This document shows positions 45,014 to 53,754 of a DNA stretch of 64,000 nucleotides, in pieces. The notes under the pieces were generated by a model, which did not search any database, was not told the DNA's origin, and saw nothing but the letters and a program-made list of their open reading frames with translations. Both the position numbers and the translations under genes were made by a program. Each line of letters starts with the position of its first letter. Positions within the stretch are counted from its first letter, which is position 1. The DNA lies in NCBI RefSeq assembly GCF_900168255.1, contig NZ_LT799838.1, positions 2,542,001 to 2,606,000 on the forward strand, written 5' to 3'. The DNA comes from Psychrobacter sp. DAB_AL43B (GTDB lineage: Bacteria; Pseudomonadota; Gammaproteobacteria; Pseudomonadales; Moraxellaceae).

Positions 45014-45535
45014 GTGAGCTTATCACTATCGCAATTTAATGCCCTCTCGCAAGCCGATGCGACCTCACAATTATTGACCTGTTGTACCAGCACCAGCTGG
45101 GCAAATACTTTAGCAGATGCACGTCCGTTTGCAGATCTAGACGCTTTACTTACCTCTAGCGATGCGGCATGGCAGCAAGCGCAAACAGAAGAAGGCAATT
45201 TGCTAGAAGCCTTTGATGGCCATCCACAGATTGGTAATGTCAATTCATTAAAAGAAAAATATCGCAATACGCAAGACAGCGCGGCGCATGAGCAATCAGG
45301 TGCCAATGACGCTGATGACGCTGTGATTGAAGCGTTGGCGCAAGGCAATCAGGATTATCTCGATAAATTCGGCTTTATCTTTATCGTCTTTGCAACAGGT
45401 AAGAGCGCCCAGCAAATGCTGGATTTACTGCAAGCACGTTTGCCAAACGATCGCGATACTGAACTATTAAATGCAGCCACTGAACAAAACAAAATCACGC
45501 GTTTGCGTTTACAAAAACTGCTGAGCGCCGCTTAA
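45014..45535 (+). CDS. uraD: OHCU decarboxylase
   Basis: UraD decarboxylates 2-oxo-4-hydroxy-4-carboxy-5-ureidoimidazoline to S-allantoin, the last step of urate oxidation. The 173-residue helical protein has the catalytic His70 in EAFDGHPQIG and the conserved FGFIFIVFATGKSAQQML segment. The start is GTG with AAGGA upstream; the only nearby ATG is out of frame. It is the first gene of the run uraD-uraH-puuD-puuE and lies just behind the RutR-like operator. Confidence 0.92.
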   Translation: MSLSLSQFNALSQADATSQLLTCCTSTSWANTLADARPFADLDALLTSSDAAWQQAQTEEGNLLEAFDGHPQIGNVNSLKEKYRNTQDSAAHEQSGANDADDAVIEALAQGNQDYLDKFGFIFIVFATGKSAQQMLDLLQARLPNDRDTELLNAATEQNKITRLRLQKLLSAA

Positions 45536-45575
45536 ATCTTGCTCAATTAGACCAACACATATAAAAGGAATTATC

Positions 45576-45944
45576 ATGTCAGGTACTCTCTCATCACATA
45601 TTTTAGATACCCATCTTGGCAAACCTGCCGCTGATATCGCAGTGACGCTACATCGCGTGAGCGCTAGTGGCGAGCCGTCATTATTGGCAAACGGTGTTAC
45701 CAACGCTGATGGTCGCGTGACTACCGACGGTTGGGTATTTAACCCAGAAATTGATATTGCCGAGTATCATTTAGATATCGGTCGTTATACGCTGACCTTT
45801 GATACCCAAGCGTATTTTGATGCACAAAAACTAACGGTATTTTATCCGCAAGTGGTCATCGATTTTATGATACAAGATAATGGTCACTACCATGTGCCGC
45901 TACTGCTTAGCGCACACGGCTACGGTACTTATCGCGGATCATAA
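45576..45944 (+). CDS. uraH: 5-hydroxyisourate hydrolase
   Basis: UraH hydrolyses 5-hydroxyisourate, the product of urate oxidation, to OHCU. The 122-residue transthyretin-like protein has the N-terminal motif SSHILDTHLGKPA, the central FDTQAYFD and the diagnostic C-terminal YRGS tetrapeptide that separates the enzyme from true transthyretin. It has no signal peptide and so is cytoplasmic. An AAAAGGAA site precedes the ATG. It follows uraD by 40 bases. Confidence 0.95.
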   Translation: MSGTLSSHILDTHLGKPAADIAVTLHRVSASGEPSLLANGVTNADGRVTTDGWVFNPEIDIAEYHLDIGRYTLTFDTQAYFDAQKLTVFYPQVVIDFMIQDNGHYHVPLLLSAHGYGTYRGS

Positions 45945-46150
45945 TTTTATAGCTTTATTACTCGAAGCCTTATAAAAATAAGGCTAAACGAGCGCTGGAA
46001 AATTAAACGTCTGACAGTGAGGTCAGTGGTTTAAGACCAAATAAATAATGCTGGTATCGCTACGTTGTATCACAATCTTTTATAATAACGAAGGTGAGCA
46101 AAAGTCGTTACGAGTTACCAAGATATAATAATATAAAGGACATTGACAAC

Positions 46151-47485
46151 ATGGGTGCATATCTTCTCGATTGGCTAAGTTTATTCTTCCGCTGGTTTCA
46201 TGTTATCGCTGGTGTGGCGTGGATTGGCGCATCATTTTACTTCGTATGGCTAGACATGAGTCTTCAGAAGCCACCAGAATGGAAAGCCAAAAAAGGTATT
46301 TCAGGTGATCTTTGGGCAGTTCATGGTGGTGGTTTTTATGAAATTGCCAAATACAAGCTCGAACCTGAAGAGATGCCAAAAACCCTGCATTGGTTTAAGT
46401 GGGAAGCCTATACCACTTGGCTGACCGGTATGGCGATGCTCATTATCGTCTACTACATCAATGCGACGGCTTACTTGATTGATCCGAGCAAAGTTGATTT
46501 TGGTAGCAACGTTGGTGCTATATCGACCAGTCTACTGTTTTTATTTGGTAGTTACTTTATTTATGAAGTCATTGTACGCAGCAATGTCGGCAAAAATAAA
46601 CTGGCATTTAGTATCACTATCTTTATACTAATGATCATTGCCACCTGGGGTTCTTATCAGCTGTTTAGTGATCGTGCTTCCTTTATCCATGTCGGTGCCA
46701 TTTTAGGTACAATCATGGCAGGTAACGTTTTCTTTGGGATTATGCCTGCTCAGCGCGCCTTGGTAGATTGTGTACGTCGTGGCGTAAAACCAGGTCCAGA
46801 TGTAGCAGCTTTAGCATTGATGGCTAGAAACCGCTCATTGATGAATAACTACTTTACCCTACCGCTAATTTTTATCATGATTAGTAATCACTATCCAATG
46901 ATGTATTCACATGCGCATGGTTGGTTGGTATTGGTATTCGTCGGTATCATCACTGCAACGGCTCGTCATTACTTCAACGAAAAACACTTGGGTCGCCAAA
47001 AACCAAAATTCTTAGTAATTCCTGCGATAGCAACCGTATTATTGATTATTTGGATGCGTCCAGAACCTATTAAGCCATTGCCAGTTCCTGTCATACCTGT
47101 GGCATCTGCAACAGAAACTGCTGCTCCAGCACCGACAGATACGCCACCTGCTGTAGCCGGAGATACAGCCGCCGTAGCACCTGCTGCTGGTACTGCTCCT
47201 AGTACAGATACGACTGCCGCAGTGGTACCTGTTGCATCATCAGCTGACGACGCTATCATGGGAATTGTACATACAAAATGTAGCGTTTGTCATGCTGCGC
47301 AGCCTACCCAACCCGGATTTTCAGCGCCACCACTCGGTTTTATTGTACAAACGCCAGAAGATATGAAAATCAATAAGGCAAAAATAGTCACTGCATTGCA
47401 AACTAACTATATGCCACTGGGTAACATCACTCAGCTAAGCGATGAAGAGCGTCAGCAGCTTATCGCTTACACTTCAGGTTTATAG
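46151..47485 (+). CDS. puuD: Urate hydroxylase PuuD with cytochrome c domain
   Basis: PuuD is the membrane uricase: it oxidises urate to 5-hydroxyisourate and passes electrons to the respiratory chain, producing no hydrogen peroxide. The 444-residue protein has about eight helices (start FRWFHVIAGVAWIGASFYFVWLD, with the conserved HGGGFYEIAKYK loop), a long Ala/Pro/Thr linker (about 315-365), and a C-terminal cytochrome c domain with Cys377-x-x-Cys380-His381. The ATG at 46151 has AAAGGA upstream. It stands in place of a soluble uricase. Confidence 0.92.
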   Translation: MGAYLLDWLSLFFRWFHVIAGVAWIGASFYFVWLDMSLQKPPEWKAKKGISGDLWAVHGGGFYEIAKYKLEPEEMPKTLHWFKWEAYTTWLTGMAMLIIVYYINATAYLIDPSKVDFGSNVGAISTSLLFLFGSYFIYEVIVRSNVGKNKLAFSITIFILMIIATWGSYQLFSDRASFIHVGAILGTIMAGNVFFGIMPAQRALVDCVRRGVKPGPDVAALALMARNRSLMNNYFTLPLIFIMISNHYPMMYSHAHGWLVLVFVGIITATARHYFNEKHLGRQKPKFLVIPAIATVLLIIWMRPEPIKPLPVPVIPVASATETAAPAPTDTPPAVAGDTAAVAPAAGTAPSTDTTAAVVPVASSADDAIMGIVHTKCSVCHAAQPTQPGFSAPPLGFIVQTPEDMKINKAKIVTALQTNYMPLGNITQLSDEERQQLIAYTSGL

Positions 47486-47703
47486 TAAATACTGTATCCA
47501 TGCTTAAGGCAGTGATTGTAAAAACGATGTTTATAAAGACAATGTTCTAATGATTGGTAACGCTGATTTTTAAAAGTCAGCGTTACCAACAGCCATTTTA
47601 TCGATATGTATCATTCAATGATTACTGCCCAAGCAACAACGGTATCCCCTGCCCCAGCTTTACCTTATTTCGTTTCAGCTTTCGTTTATCTAGGATAATG
47701 ACA

Positions 47704-48684
47704 ATGACAAAAAAAATAACCAGCGACTTTGATCAAGCGAGCTATCCGCGTGATTTAAAAGGCTATGGCGACAATCCACCAAAAGCCAATTGGCCGGGCG
47801 GCGCTAAGATTGCCGTACAGTTTGTGCTAAATATCGAAGAAGGCGCAGAGAACAGTGTCTTGCATGGCGATGGTCAATCAGAGCGTTTCTTATCAGACGT
47901 TTTAGGTACGCCAGAATTTAACAACCGTCACCAGTCAATCGAATCAGCTTTTGAATACGGTAGCCGTGTTGGCGTTTGGCGCGTCTTAGACACCTTTAAA
48001 GAGTATGGTTTGCCCATTACTACCTTTACTTGTGCTGCCGCTGCTGAAAAAACACCGCATATCGTCGAGCGCATATTAGAAGACGGTCATGAGATTGCCA
48101 GCCACGGACTGCGCTGGATTACCTATCAATATATGTACCGCGAAACTGAGCGTGAGCATGTACGCCGCGCCACTGAAATTTTCGAGAGCATGGTCGGCAA
48201 GCAGCCACTTGGCTGGTATACCGGTCGCGATAGCCCAAATACTCGCGAGCTGGTCGCTGAACAAGGCGGCTATATTTATGACTCTGACTCTTATGCGGAT
48301 GAACTCCCTTACTGGCTCAATGTCAAAGTAGAAGAAGGCAATAAAATTGCTCGCAAACCGCATTTGGTCATCCCTTATACGCTTGAGACCAATGACATGC
48401 GGTTTTCTTCAAGTCCTGGGTTCACCAATGCCGAACCTTTTTATCAATACCTAAAAGACAGTTTTGATACCTTGTATGAAGAAGGTCAAGACACGCCAAA
48501 AATGCTAACCATTGGTTTGCATTGCCGCATCATTGGTCGTGCTGGTCGCATTAAAGCGCTCAAACAATTTTTACAATACATCACCAGTAAACCCGATGTT
48601 TGGATATGCCGCCGCGATGAAATCGCCAAGCACTGGTATGAAAATCATCCAGCAACGGCTGATAACACCGCCAACTGGATGTAA
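47704..48684 (+). CDS. puuE: Cofactor-free allantoinase PuuE
   Basis: PuuE opens allantoin to allantoate. It belongs to the polysaccharide-deacetylase fold, not to the metal-dependent AllB group. The 326 residues include the family start YPRDLKGYGDNPPKANWPGGAKIAVQFVLN, GHEIASHGLRW, GWYTGRDSPNTRELV and YDSDSYADELPYW. The ATG at 47704 is well placed behind AGGA; the ATG six bases earlier is too close to it. It lies about 220 bases after puuD, so it may have its own promoter. Confidence 0.92.
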   Translation: MTKKITSDFDQASYPRDLKGYGDNPPKANWPGGAKIAVQFVLNIEEGAENSVLHGDGQSERFLSDVLGTPEFNNRHQSIESAFEYGSRVGVWRVLDTFKEYGLPITTFTCAAAAEKTPHIVERILEDGHEIASHGLRWITYQYMYRETEREHVRRATEIFESMVGKQPLGWYTGRDSPNTRELVAEQGGYIYDSDSYADELPYWLNVKVEEGNKIARKPHLVIPYTLETNDMRFSSSPGFTNAEPFYQYLKDSFDTLYEEGQDTPKMLTIGLHCRIIGRAGRIKALKQFLQYITSKPDVWICRRDEIAKHWYENHPATADNTANWM

Positions 48685-49080
48685 CCGTAACAATCATAAG
48701 ACGTATCATCATATCAATCAGCACCTACGTAGTAGCAACCACGTAAGCTAACCGATGATACGCTCAAGGCAGTTTATTACCTCAGCTATTTCATTGCGCC
48801 AAAATCATATCTTGTGTCCTGTATTTGCCTCGTTTAAATCAGTAAGTGCTAGCGACACTGGGTTTGATTGTTTGTTACTATAAATATCAAACGGCGGATA
48901 AACTGCCTAACTGTCTTGCTGCCTAACTGTCTTGCTAACTAACGATAGCAATCGTGAAGCGCTAGAAAAAGCTCACGAATAAAAACATAGTGCCATTAGC
49001 GACCGCTGCCGGTCTATCACTTAATAAGTTACTAAAACAACTGAATAAATGATATTACTAACTAACATAAAGGTGAACTT
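48685..49080. other. Intergenic region puuE / allA with repeats
   Basis: A 396-base spacer. It has a 9-bp inverted repeat (48702-48710 with 48754-48762, no T run after it), a 16-bp tandem duplication (listed separately), and otherwise no gene or promoter that I can support. Confidence 0.6.
48903..48934 (+). repeat. 16-bp perfect tandem duplication
   Basis: CTGCCTAACTGTCTTG occurs twice in direct tandem (48903-48918 and 48919-48934), followed by a partial copy beginning CT. Intergenic, about 150 bases before allA. It looks like a recent slippage event. Confidence 0.85.
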
Positions 49081-49641
49081 ATGAAAACCACAATAATTGC
49101 TCAACCTTTAACTAAAGCTGCTTTTGCTCCTTATGGCTCAGTTATCGAGCCTTATGATGATCAAGAAAAATGTCCTGAAAACAGCTGGGATATTAACCGT
49201 GGCTTTGCCTGTCGTCATGATTCTATCTCAAAAGTTCAAAATGACGGCGGTGAAGTTGGCTTTAGTATTTTCCGTACCAAAAGACGCGATTGTCCGATTA
49301 CGCTATCGGTTATGGAATACCATCCATTTGGTACGCAAGCCTTCTTTTCTATGAATAGCACAGACTATATAGTCGTGGTGGCAAAAGCTGGCGAGCCACC
49401 AAAATCAGCGGATGATTTAGAAGTTTTTTATGCCCGTTCGTATCAAGGTGTACAGTATGATGCCAATGTTTGGCATCATCCGCTACTGGCGCTAAAAGCT
49501 GATTGTGACTTCTTAGTGGTCGATCGCATCAATGGTGATGGTAATAACTGCCATGAGTTCGAAATTGATAATTGGGAAGTTTGCGTTGATGTCTCTACTG
49601 AGGAAGCTAAGTCAAATAGAGCAAAGGCTAATGCTGTTTAG
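49081..49641 (+). CDS. allA: Ureidoglycolate lyase
   Basis: AllA splits ureidoglycolate into glyoxylate and urea. The 186-residue cupin-like protein has the family start QPLTKAAFAPYGSVIEP, EYHPFGTQAFFSM, and VQYDANVWHHPLLAL with the conserved His pair. It is slightly longer than the 160-170 usual, mainly by a C-terminal tail (STEEAKSNRAKANAV). It has an AAAGGTG site. In the pathway it follows AllE, which comes next on the DNA. Confidence 0.92.
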   Translation: MKTTIIAQPLTKAAFAPYGSVIEPYDDQEKCPENSWDINRGFACRHDSISKVQNDGGEVGFSIFRTKRRDCPITLSVMEYHPFGTQAFFSMNSTDYIVVVAKAGEPPKSADDLEVFYARSYQGVQYDANVWHHPLLALKADCDFLVVDRINGDGNNCHEFEIDNWEVCVDVSTEEAKSNRAKANAV

Positions 49642-49837
49642 AAGTTATATAAATAGTATTTTGATTGTACTTTAATTTGACTGTGCTCTAATTTTATTGT
49701 GCTCTAAAAAGCTCACTGGTAGCAGACATAGCAACAATCGATATAAAAGAATATTAAATAAAATTCTCTAGAATGATTATCAAGATTTTTAGAGAAACAA
49801 CACTCTGTTTTAACGAAGACAACAAGGAAATCCAATC

Positions 49838-50674
49838 ATGTCAACTAAAAGTACTTATTACGCACCTACAGGCGGCTTGCCTCCTCAAACACAATTACTA
49901 TCCGATCGTGCTATCTTCACCGAAGCTTATGCGATTATTCCTAAACGTGTACTAACCGACATTGTAATTAGCTATCTGCCTTTTTGGACAGGTATGCGCA
50001 TGTGGGTGCTTGCACGTCCACTTTCAGGCTTCTCTGAGACCTTTTCACAGTATATCGTCGAAGTTGAACCTAATGGCGGCTCAGAAAAACCTGAGCTAGA
50101 TGCAAATGCCGAAGGTGTTGTATTCATCGTTGAAGGTGAAATGGATATGACGATCGAAGGTGAGACGCATCATCTCGAATCGGGTGGTTATGCATTCTTA
50201 CCGCCTGGCTGTAAATGGTCATTGAAAAACAATAGCGACAAGCATGTTAAATTTCATTGGATACGTAAAGCTTATCAACACTGTGAAGGTATTGATGTGC
50301 CTGAAGCATTTGTAACCAGCGATCATGATGTTGAAGCGATTGAGATGCCAAACACAGGCGGCGTATGGACAACCACTAGATTCACAGAGCAGTCTGATAT
50401 GCGTCACGACATGCATGTAAATATTGTGACTTTCCAGCCAGGTGGCGTGATTCCATTTGATGAAACTCATGTTATGGAACATGGTTTGTATGTACTAGAA
50501 GGTAAAGCCGTCTATCACTTAAACGGTGAATGGGTAGAAGTTGAAGCAGGCGACTTTATGTGGCTACGCGCATTTTGCCCACAATCTTGTTACGCCGGCG
50601 GACCTGGTCCATTCAGATACTTACTATATAAAGACGTGAATCGTCATATGCCGTTTATTCGTCCAGTAAAATAA
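49838..50674 (+). CDS. allE: (S)-ureidoglycine aminohydrolase
   Basis: AllE converts S-ureidoglycine to S-ureidoglycolate with release of ammonia, using Mn2+. The 278 residues form two cupin domains: the first with EGVVFIVEGEMDMTIEGE and GGYAFLPPGCKW, the second with THVMEHGLYVLEGKAVYHLNGE and VEAGDFMWLRAFCPQ; the second holds the metal site. AAGGA precedes the ATG. It is followed by a strong terminator that closes the purine cluster. The allantoate amidohydrolase that should supply its substrate is not in the window. Confidence 0.92.
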   Translation: MSTKSTYYAPTGGLPPQTQLLSDRAIFTEAYAIIPKRVLTDIVISYLPFWTGMRMWVLARPLSGFSETFSQYIVEVEPNGGSEKPELDANAEGVVFIVEGEMDMTIEGETHHLESGGYAFLPPGCKWSLKNNSDKHVKFHWIRKAYQHCEGIDVPEAFVTSDHDVEAIEMPNTGGVWTTTRFTEQSDMRHDMHVNIVTFQPGGVIPFDETHVMEHGLYVLEGKAVYHLNGEWVEVEAGDFMWLRAFCPQSCYAGGPGPFRYLLYKDVNRHMPFIRPVK

Positions 50675-50781
50675 GCAATCTAGAATAATGACCAGAACAA
50701 TAATAAATAGTATAGAAGCATAATCGTTAATTCGAACACGTCATTTATTGTTTTTAGAACACCACCAAAATTTTTAATAGT

Positions 50782-50816
50782 AAAGCCAGCTAATTGAGAT
50801 TAGCTGGCTTTTTATT
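50782..50816 (+). terminator. Terminator of allE / purine cluster
   Basis: A 12-bp perfect stem (50782-50793 with 50100-offset partner at 50800-50811) with a six-base loop, followed by a T run, about 110 bases past the allE stop. Confidence 0.85.
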
Positions 50817-50885
50817 TTTATGTCAAATTGAATATTTTTAAATAGAGCGTTAATAATGCAATGCTAAAAAACCCATTCACTGTAC

Positions 50886-50914
50886 TTGTTTTTTATGTAC
50901 TATTGTACTAGAAT
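50886..50914 (+). promoter_or_regulatory. trpR promoter with overlapping Trp operator-like site
   Basis: TTGTTT (50886-50891) and TAGAAT (50909-50914) are 17 bases apart. Positions 50897-50914 match the trp operator GAACTAGTTAACTAGTAC at about 12 of 18 bases, including two ACTA cores, and cover the -10. This placement implies that trpR represses itself. Confidence 0.5.
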
Positions 50915-50962
50915 ACTGAAACAAGATAGCTATTTATCTCTTTTTTTTGAAGATTAAATATT

Positions 50963-51241
50963 ATGAGTACTGACCCTTATCACAGTTTATTAAACCATTT
51001 AGCCAGTTGCAGTGACAGCACCGATATCGAAATGCTGCTCAATGCACTGCTAACAGATAAAGAGCAATTTGAGATTGCCAACCGTATTCGTATTTTTGAC
51101 TTATTAGAGCGCGGCGTTACCCAACGTGAAATATCTGAACAGTTAGGCGTCGGTATTGCAACGGTCTCTCGCGGTGCTAAAGCGATGCAAATTCACGATG
51201 TTAGTGCTTTATTAGCGACGCATCGAGAAGTTAATGGCTAA
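50963..51241 (+). CDS. trpR: Trp operon repressor
   Basis: TrpR binds tryptophan and represses trp biosynthesis genes. The 92-residue all-helical protein matches the family through LLNALLTDKEQFEIANRIRIFDLLERG, and its helix-turn-helix is TQREISEQLGVGIATVSRGA (about 53-72). Length is slightly under the E. coli 108 residues, through a shorter N-terminus. It is unusual in standing near trpE and trpG, separated from them only by an MDR oxidoreductase. A self-operator candidate lies on its promoter. Confidence 0.93.
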   Translation: MSTDPYHSLLNHLASCSDSTDIEMLLNALLTDKEQFEIANRIRIFDLLERGVTQREISEQLGVGIATVSRGAKAMQIHDVSALLATHREVNG

Positions 51242-51295
51242 TTAATAAATAGCATGTTGGTAAAAAATTGAATTTAAAAGAGGGAGTGTGGGCAA

Positions 51296-52207
51296 ATGAA
51301 AGCTTATGTAAGAACAAACGCACAATCTATGGAGGTAGAATTACAAAATATTGCGGTGCCTGAAGTTGCTGAGCAAGAAGTACTCGTTGAGATGAGTGCC
51401 TTTGGTGTCGGCATTCATGACCGCTACTTCATACCAAGCGATGCTAACTTTCCTTATACGATTGGTTTAGAAGGGTCAGGTGTCATCAAAAAAATCGGAA
51501 ATGGTGTCAAGGATTTTGTCATTGGCGACCGAGTTATCTTGAACAGCAGCAGTCTTCCTAAAGGAGGCTGCTGGGCTGAATATACCGTCGTACCAAGCGA
51601 TATGCTCATACTCCTACCTGAATCGATGGACTTTAATGAAGGAGCTACCATCTCTGTCGCAGGAAAAACAGCGATGGAATGCATGGGCGCACTTAATTTG
51701 AACGAAGGAGATACCCTATTTATTGCTGGCGCTTCAGGAGCAATCGGCAGCTTGGTCATTCAGCTTGCTACCGATAAAGGGGTACGCGTTATCGCTTCTG
51801 CGTCCAAAAACAATCATGCTTATATGCATGCGCTTGGAGCCGACATAACGGTTGATTATAAAGATGCTGATTGGAAAGAATCTTTATTAACAATCTTGCC
51901 AAACGGTGTCGATATCGCGCTTGCCATTCAACCTAATACCGCGAAGGATAGTATGGACGTTGTAAAAAACAGCGGCACGGTTATTACGGTTTCTGGCGAT
52001 TCAATAGCTGCAGAACGCGGCATTACAGTATCTCAATTTGAACACCTCCTCAGATGGCAAGAAGCCCTTAATGGTTTAATTGGTAATATTACTGCTGGAA
52101 AAGTAAAAATTATTATCGAAAAAGTTTATCGTTTTGATCAAGCACTTGAGGCACTTGCAAAAATAGAAACCAGACATGCACGTGGCAAAATCGTTGTGAG
52201 TATCTAA
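51296..52207 (+). CDS. MDR family quinone oxidoreductase-like protein
   Basis: A 303-residue medium-chain dehydrogenase/reductase without structural zinc cysteines, so probably an NADPH:quinone or enone reductase. The GroES-like half ends at WAEYTVVPSDML; the Rossmann half has GASGAIG (145-151) and later ADITVDYKDADW. A GGGAG site precedes the ATG. It uses GGA glycine codons and other codons more freely than its neighbours, which may point to acquisition. It interrupts trpR and trpE; no link to tryptophan is known. Confidence 0.82.
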   Translation: MKAYVRTNAQSMEVELQNIAVPEVAEQEVLVEMSAFGVGIHDRYFIPSDANFPYTIGLEGSGVIKKIGNGVKDFVIGDRVILNSSSLPKGGCWAEYTVVPSDMLILLPESMDFNEGATISVAGKTAMECMGALNLNEGDTLFIAGASGAIGSLVIQLATDKGVRVIASASKNNHAYMHALGADITVDYKDADWKESLLTILPNGVDIALAIQPNTAKDSMDVVKNSGTVITVSGDSIAAERGITVSQFEHLLRWQEALNGLIGNITAGKVKIIIEKVYRFDQALEALAKIETRHARGKIVVSI

Positions 52208-52303
52208 CATTTATTAGATACAAGCGCAGGCAGCGTATGACGTCTTTTTTCGCCTTATTCTTATTTTTATCTTATTAATAATTGCTTAATTTTGGACTTA
52301 GTT

Positions 52304-53722
52304 ATGATTTCTCCTACGCCCCAGCATGATCAACCTGCTGCTATTGATATTCCTAGTAAGCCGCAGCGGATAAAGCTGACGCAAGATATTGATTTCTTCG
52401 CATTATTTAAACGTATTGAGCATACTTTTGACACTTGCTATTTGCTCGAATCCTTGGGCGAAGATAGCCATATGTCACGCCATCATGCCATTGGTTTTGA
52501 TCCGGTTATGAGCATTGCTGCCATTGACCGCACTACCCTTGTTATCACCGATAATAAAACGGCTGAAACTAAACACTATCAGACCGAAAACCCTTACGAG
52601 CTGCTCCGCGCCATTACCCCGCAGCACGTCATCGCCCGCGACCAAAGCGGCGGTTTGGTTGGCTACTTGGGCTATGACAGTGTGAATTTCTTTGAGCCAA
52701 GTGTCAATGCTAAGCCTAGCGATGATTTTGAACCGTTTAAATTTGGTGTATATCTAGACGGCTTAACGCTCGATAAGATGACCGGTGAAATTTTCTATTT
52801 TTATTACCCTACTGCACAGCAAGAAAACCGCATCGAGCAAATAAAAGCCTTGCTTGATACATCAATTCCAAGCTACCAGCCGCCCACAGTTGAGTTTTTG
52901 GGTGATGGTATGAGTCAAGATGAACATGCCAAAGTAGTGATGCAAGTGAAAGAAGACATCATTTCTGGGCGTATCTTTCAGTGTGAAGTCGGCTTTAAAT
53001 CCAAGTATCGCATTGCGGGCGATAAGATGCCGATTTATGAAAAGCTGCGTGCGGTCAATCCATCACCGCACATGTACTTTATGAAATTTGCTCAGCAGTG
53101 CATCATAGGTGCCTCGCCTGAATTGCTGTTTCGCTTGCGTCAAGGCGAAATGGAGACTTATCCACTTGCTGGTACGGCAAAGCGCGGCATCGATGTCGCC
53201 GAAGACCGTCAGCTTGCTAGAGCACTACTGAATGATGCCAAAGAGATTGCTGAGCACAATATGCTAGTCGATTTACACCGCAATGATATTGGGCGCGTCG
53301 CACGATTTGGTACGGTAAAAGTGCGCAATTTGATGGATATAAAACGTTTCTCACACGTGCAGCATATCTCCTCTGAAATCGTCGGTATTTTGCATCCTGA
53401 TGAGGATATGTTTAGCGCCCTTGCCAGTAATTTCCCTGCTGGTACGTTGTCAGGCGCGCCAAAAGTTGAAGCGATTAAAGTGATTAATGAGTTAGAGCCA
53501 GATGGTCGCGGTGCTTATGGCGGCGCGCTTGGGTCGTTTAACTTTAACGGTGATTGTATCTTTGCCATCCCTATTCGCAGCTTATTCATCAACGGCGAAT
53601 CAGCCTACGCCCAAACCTGCGGTGGCAATGTCTATGACTCTAATCCCGCGGATGAATATTTAGAAATCCAGCGTAAGCTTTCTGCCATGAAAGTGGTATT
53701 AGACAGCTTTATGCAGCCATAA
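52304..53722 (+). CDS. trpE: Anthranilate synthase component I
   Basis: TrpE makes anthranilate from chorismate, with ammonia from TrpG. The 472-residue protein has the N-terminal CYLLESLG feedback-type site and the catalytic blocks TYPLAGTAKRG, NMLVDLHRNDIGRV, HVQHISSEIVG, FPAGTLSGAPKVEAIKVINELEP and GRGAYGGALG. The region after this reads AYAQTCGGNVYDSNPADEY, where most TrpEs have QAGAGIV, so it belongs to a divergent branch. The ATG at 52304 is chosen over a TTG 12 bases upstream. trpG follows 32 bases later. No trpD or trpC is adjacent. Confidence 0.9.
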   Translation: MISPTPQHDQPAAIDIPSKPQRIKLTQDIDFFALFKRIEHTFDTCYLLESLGEDSHMSRHHAIGFDPVMSIAAIDRTTLVITDNKTAETKHYQTENPYELLRAITPQHVIARDQSGGLVGYLGYDSVNFFEPSVNAKPSDDFEPFKFGVYLDGLTLDKMTGEIFYFYYPTAQQENRIEQIKALLDTSIPSYQPPTVEFLGDGMSQDEHAKVVMQVKEDIISGRIFQCEVGFKSKYRIAGDKMPIYEKLRAVNPSPHMYFMKFAQQCIIGASPELLFRLRQGEMETYPLAGTAKRGIDVAEDRQLARALLNDAKEIAEHNMLVDLHRNDIGRVARFGTVKVRNLMDIKRFSHVQHISSEIVGILHPDEDMFSALASNFPAGTLSGAPKVEAIKVINELEPDGRGAYGGALGSFNFNGDCIFAIPIRSLFINGESAYAQTCGGNVYDSNPADEYLEIQRKLSAMKVVLDSFMQP

Positions 53723-53754
53723 TTAAATATACTTTATCAAAGAGTTTATGCCCC

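Noticed and set aside
46019..46042. GGTC ... GACC inverted repeat before puuD as a RutR box
   Set aside because: Only the GGTC/GACC cores match and the spacing is wrong compared with TTGACCAnnTGGTCAA.
52208..52303. Leader peptide or attenuator before trpE
   Set aside because: No short frame with Trp codons and no terminator hairpin with T run is present.
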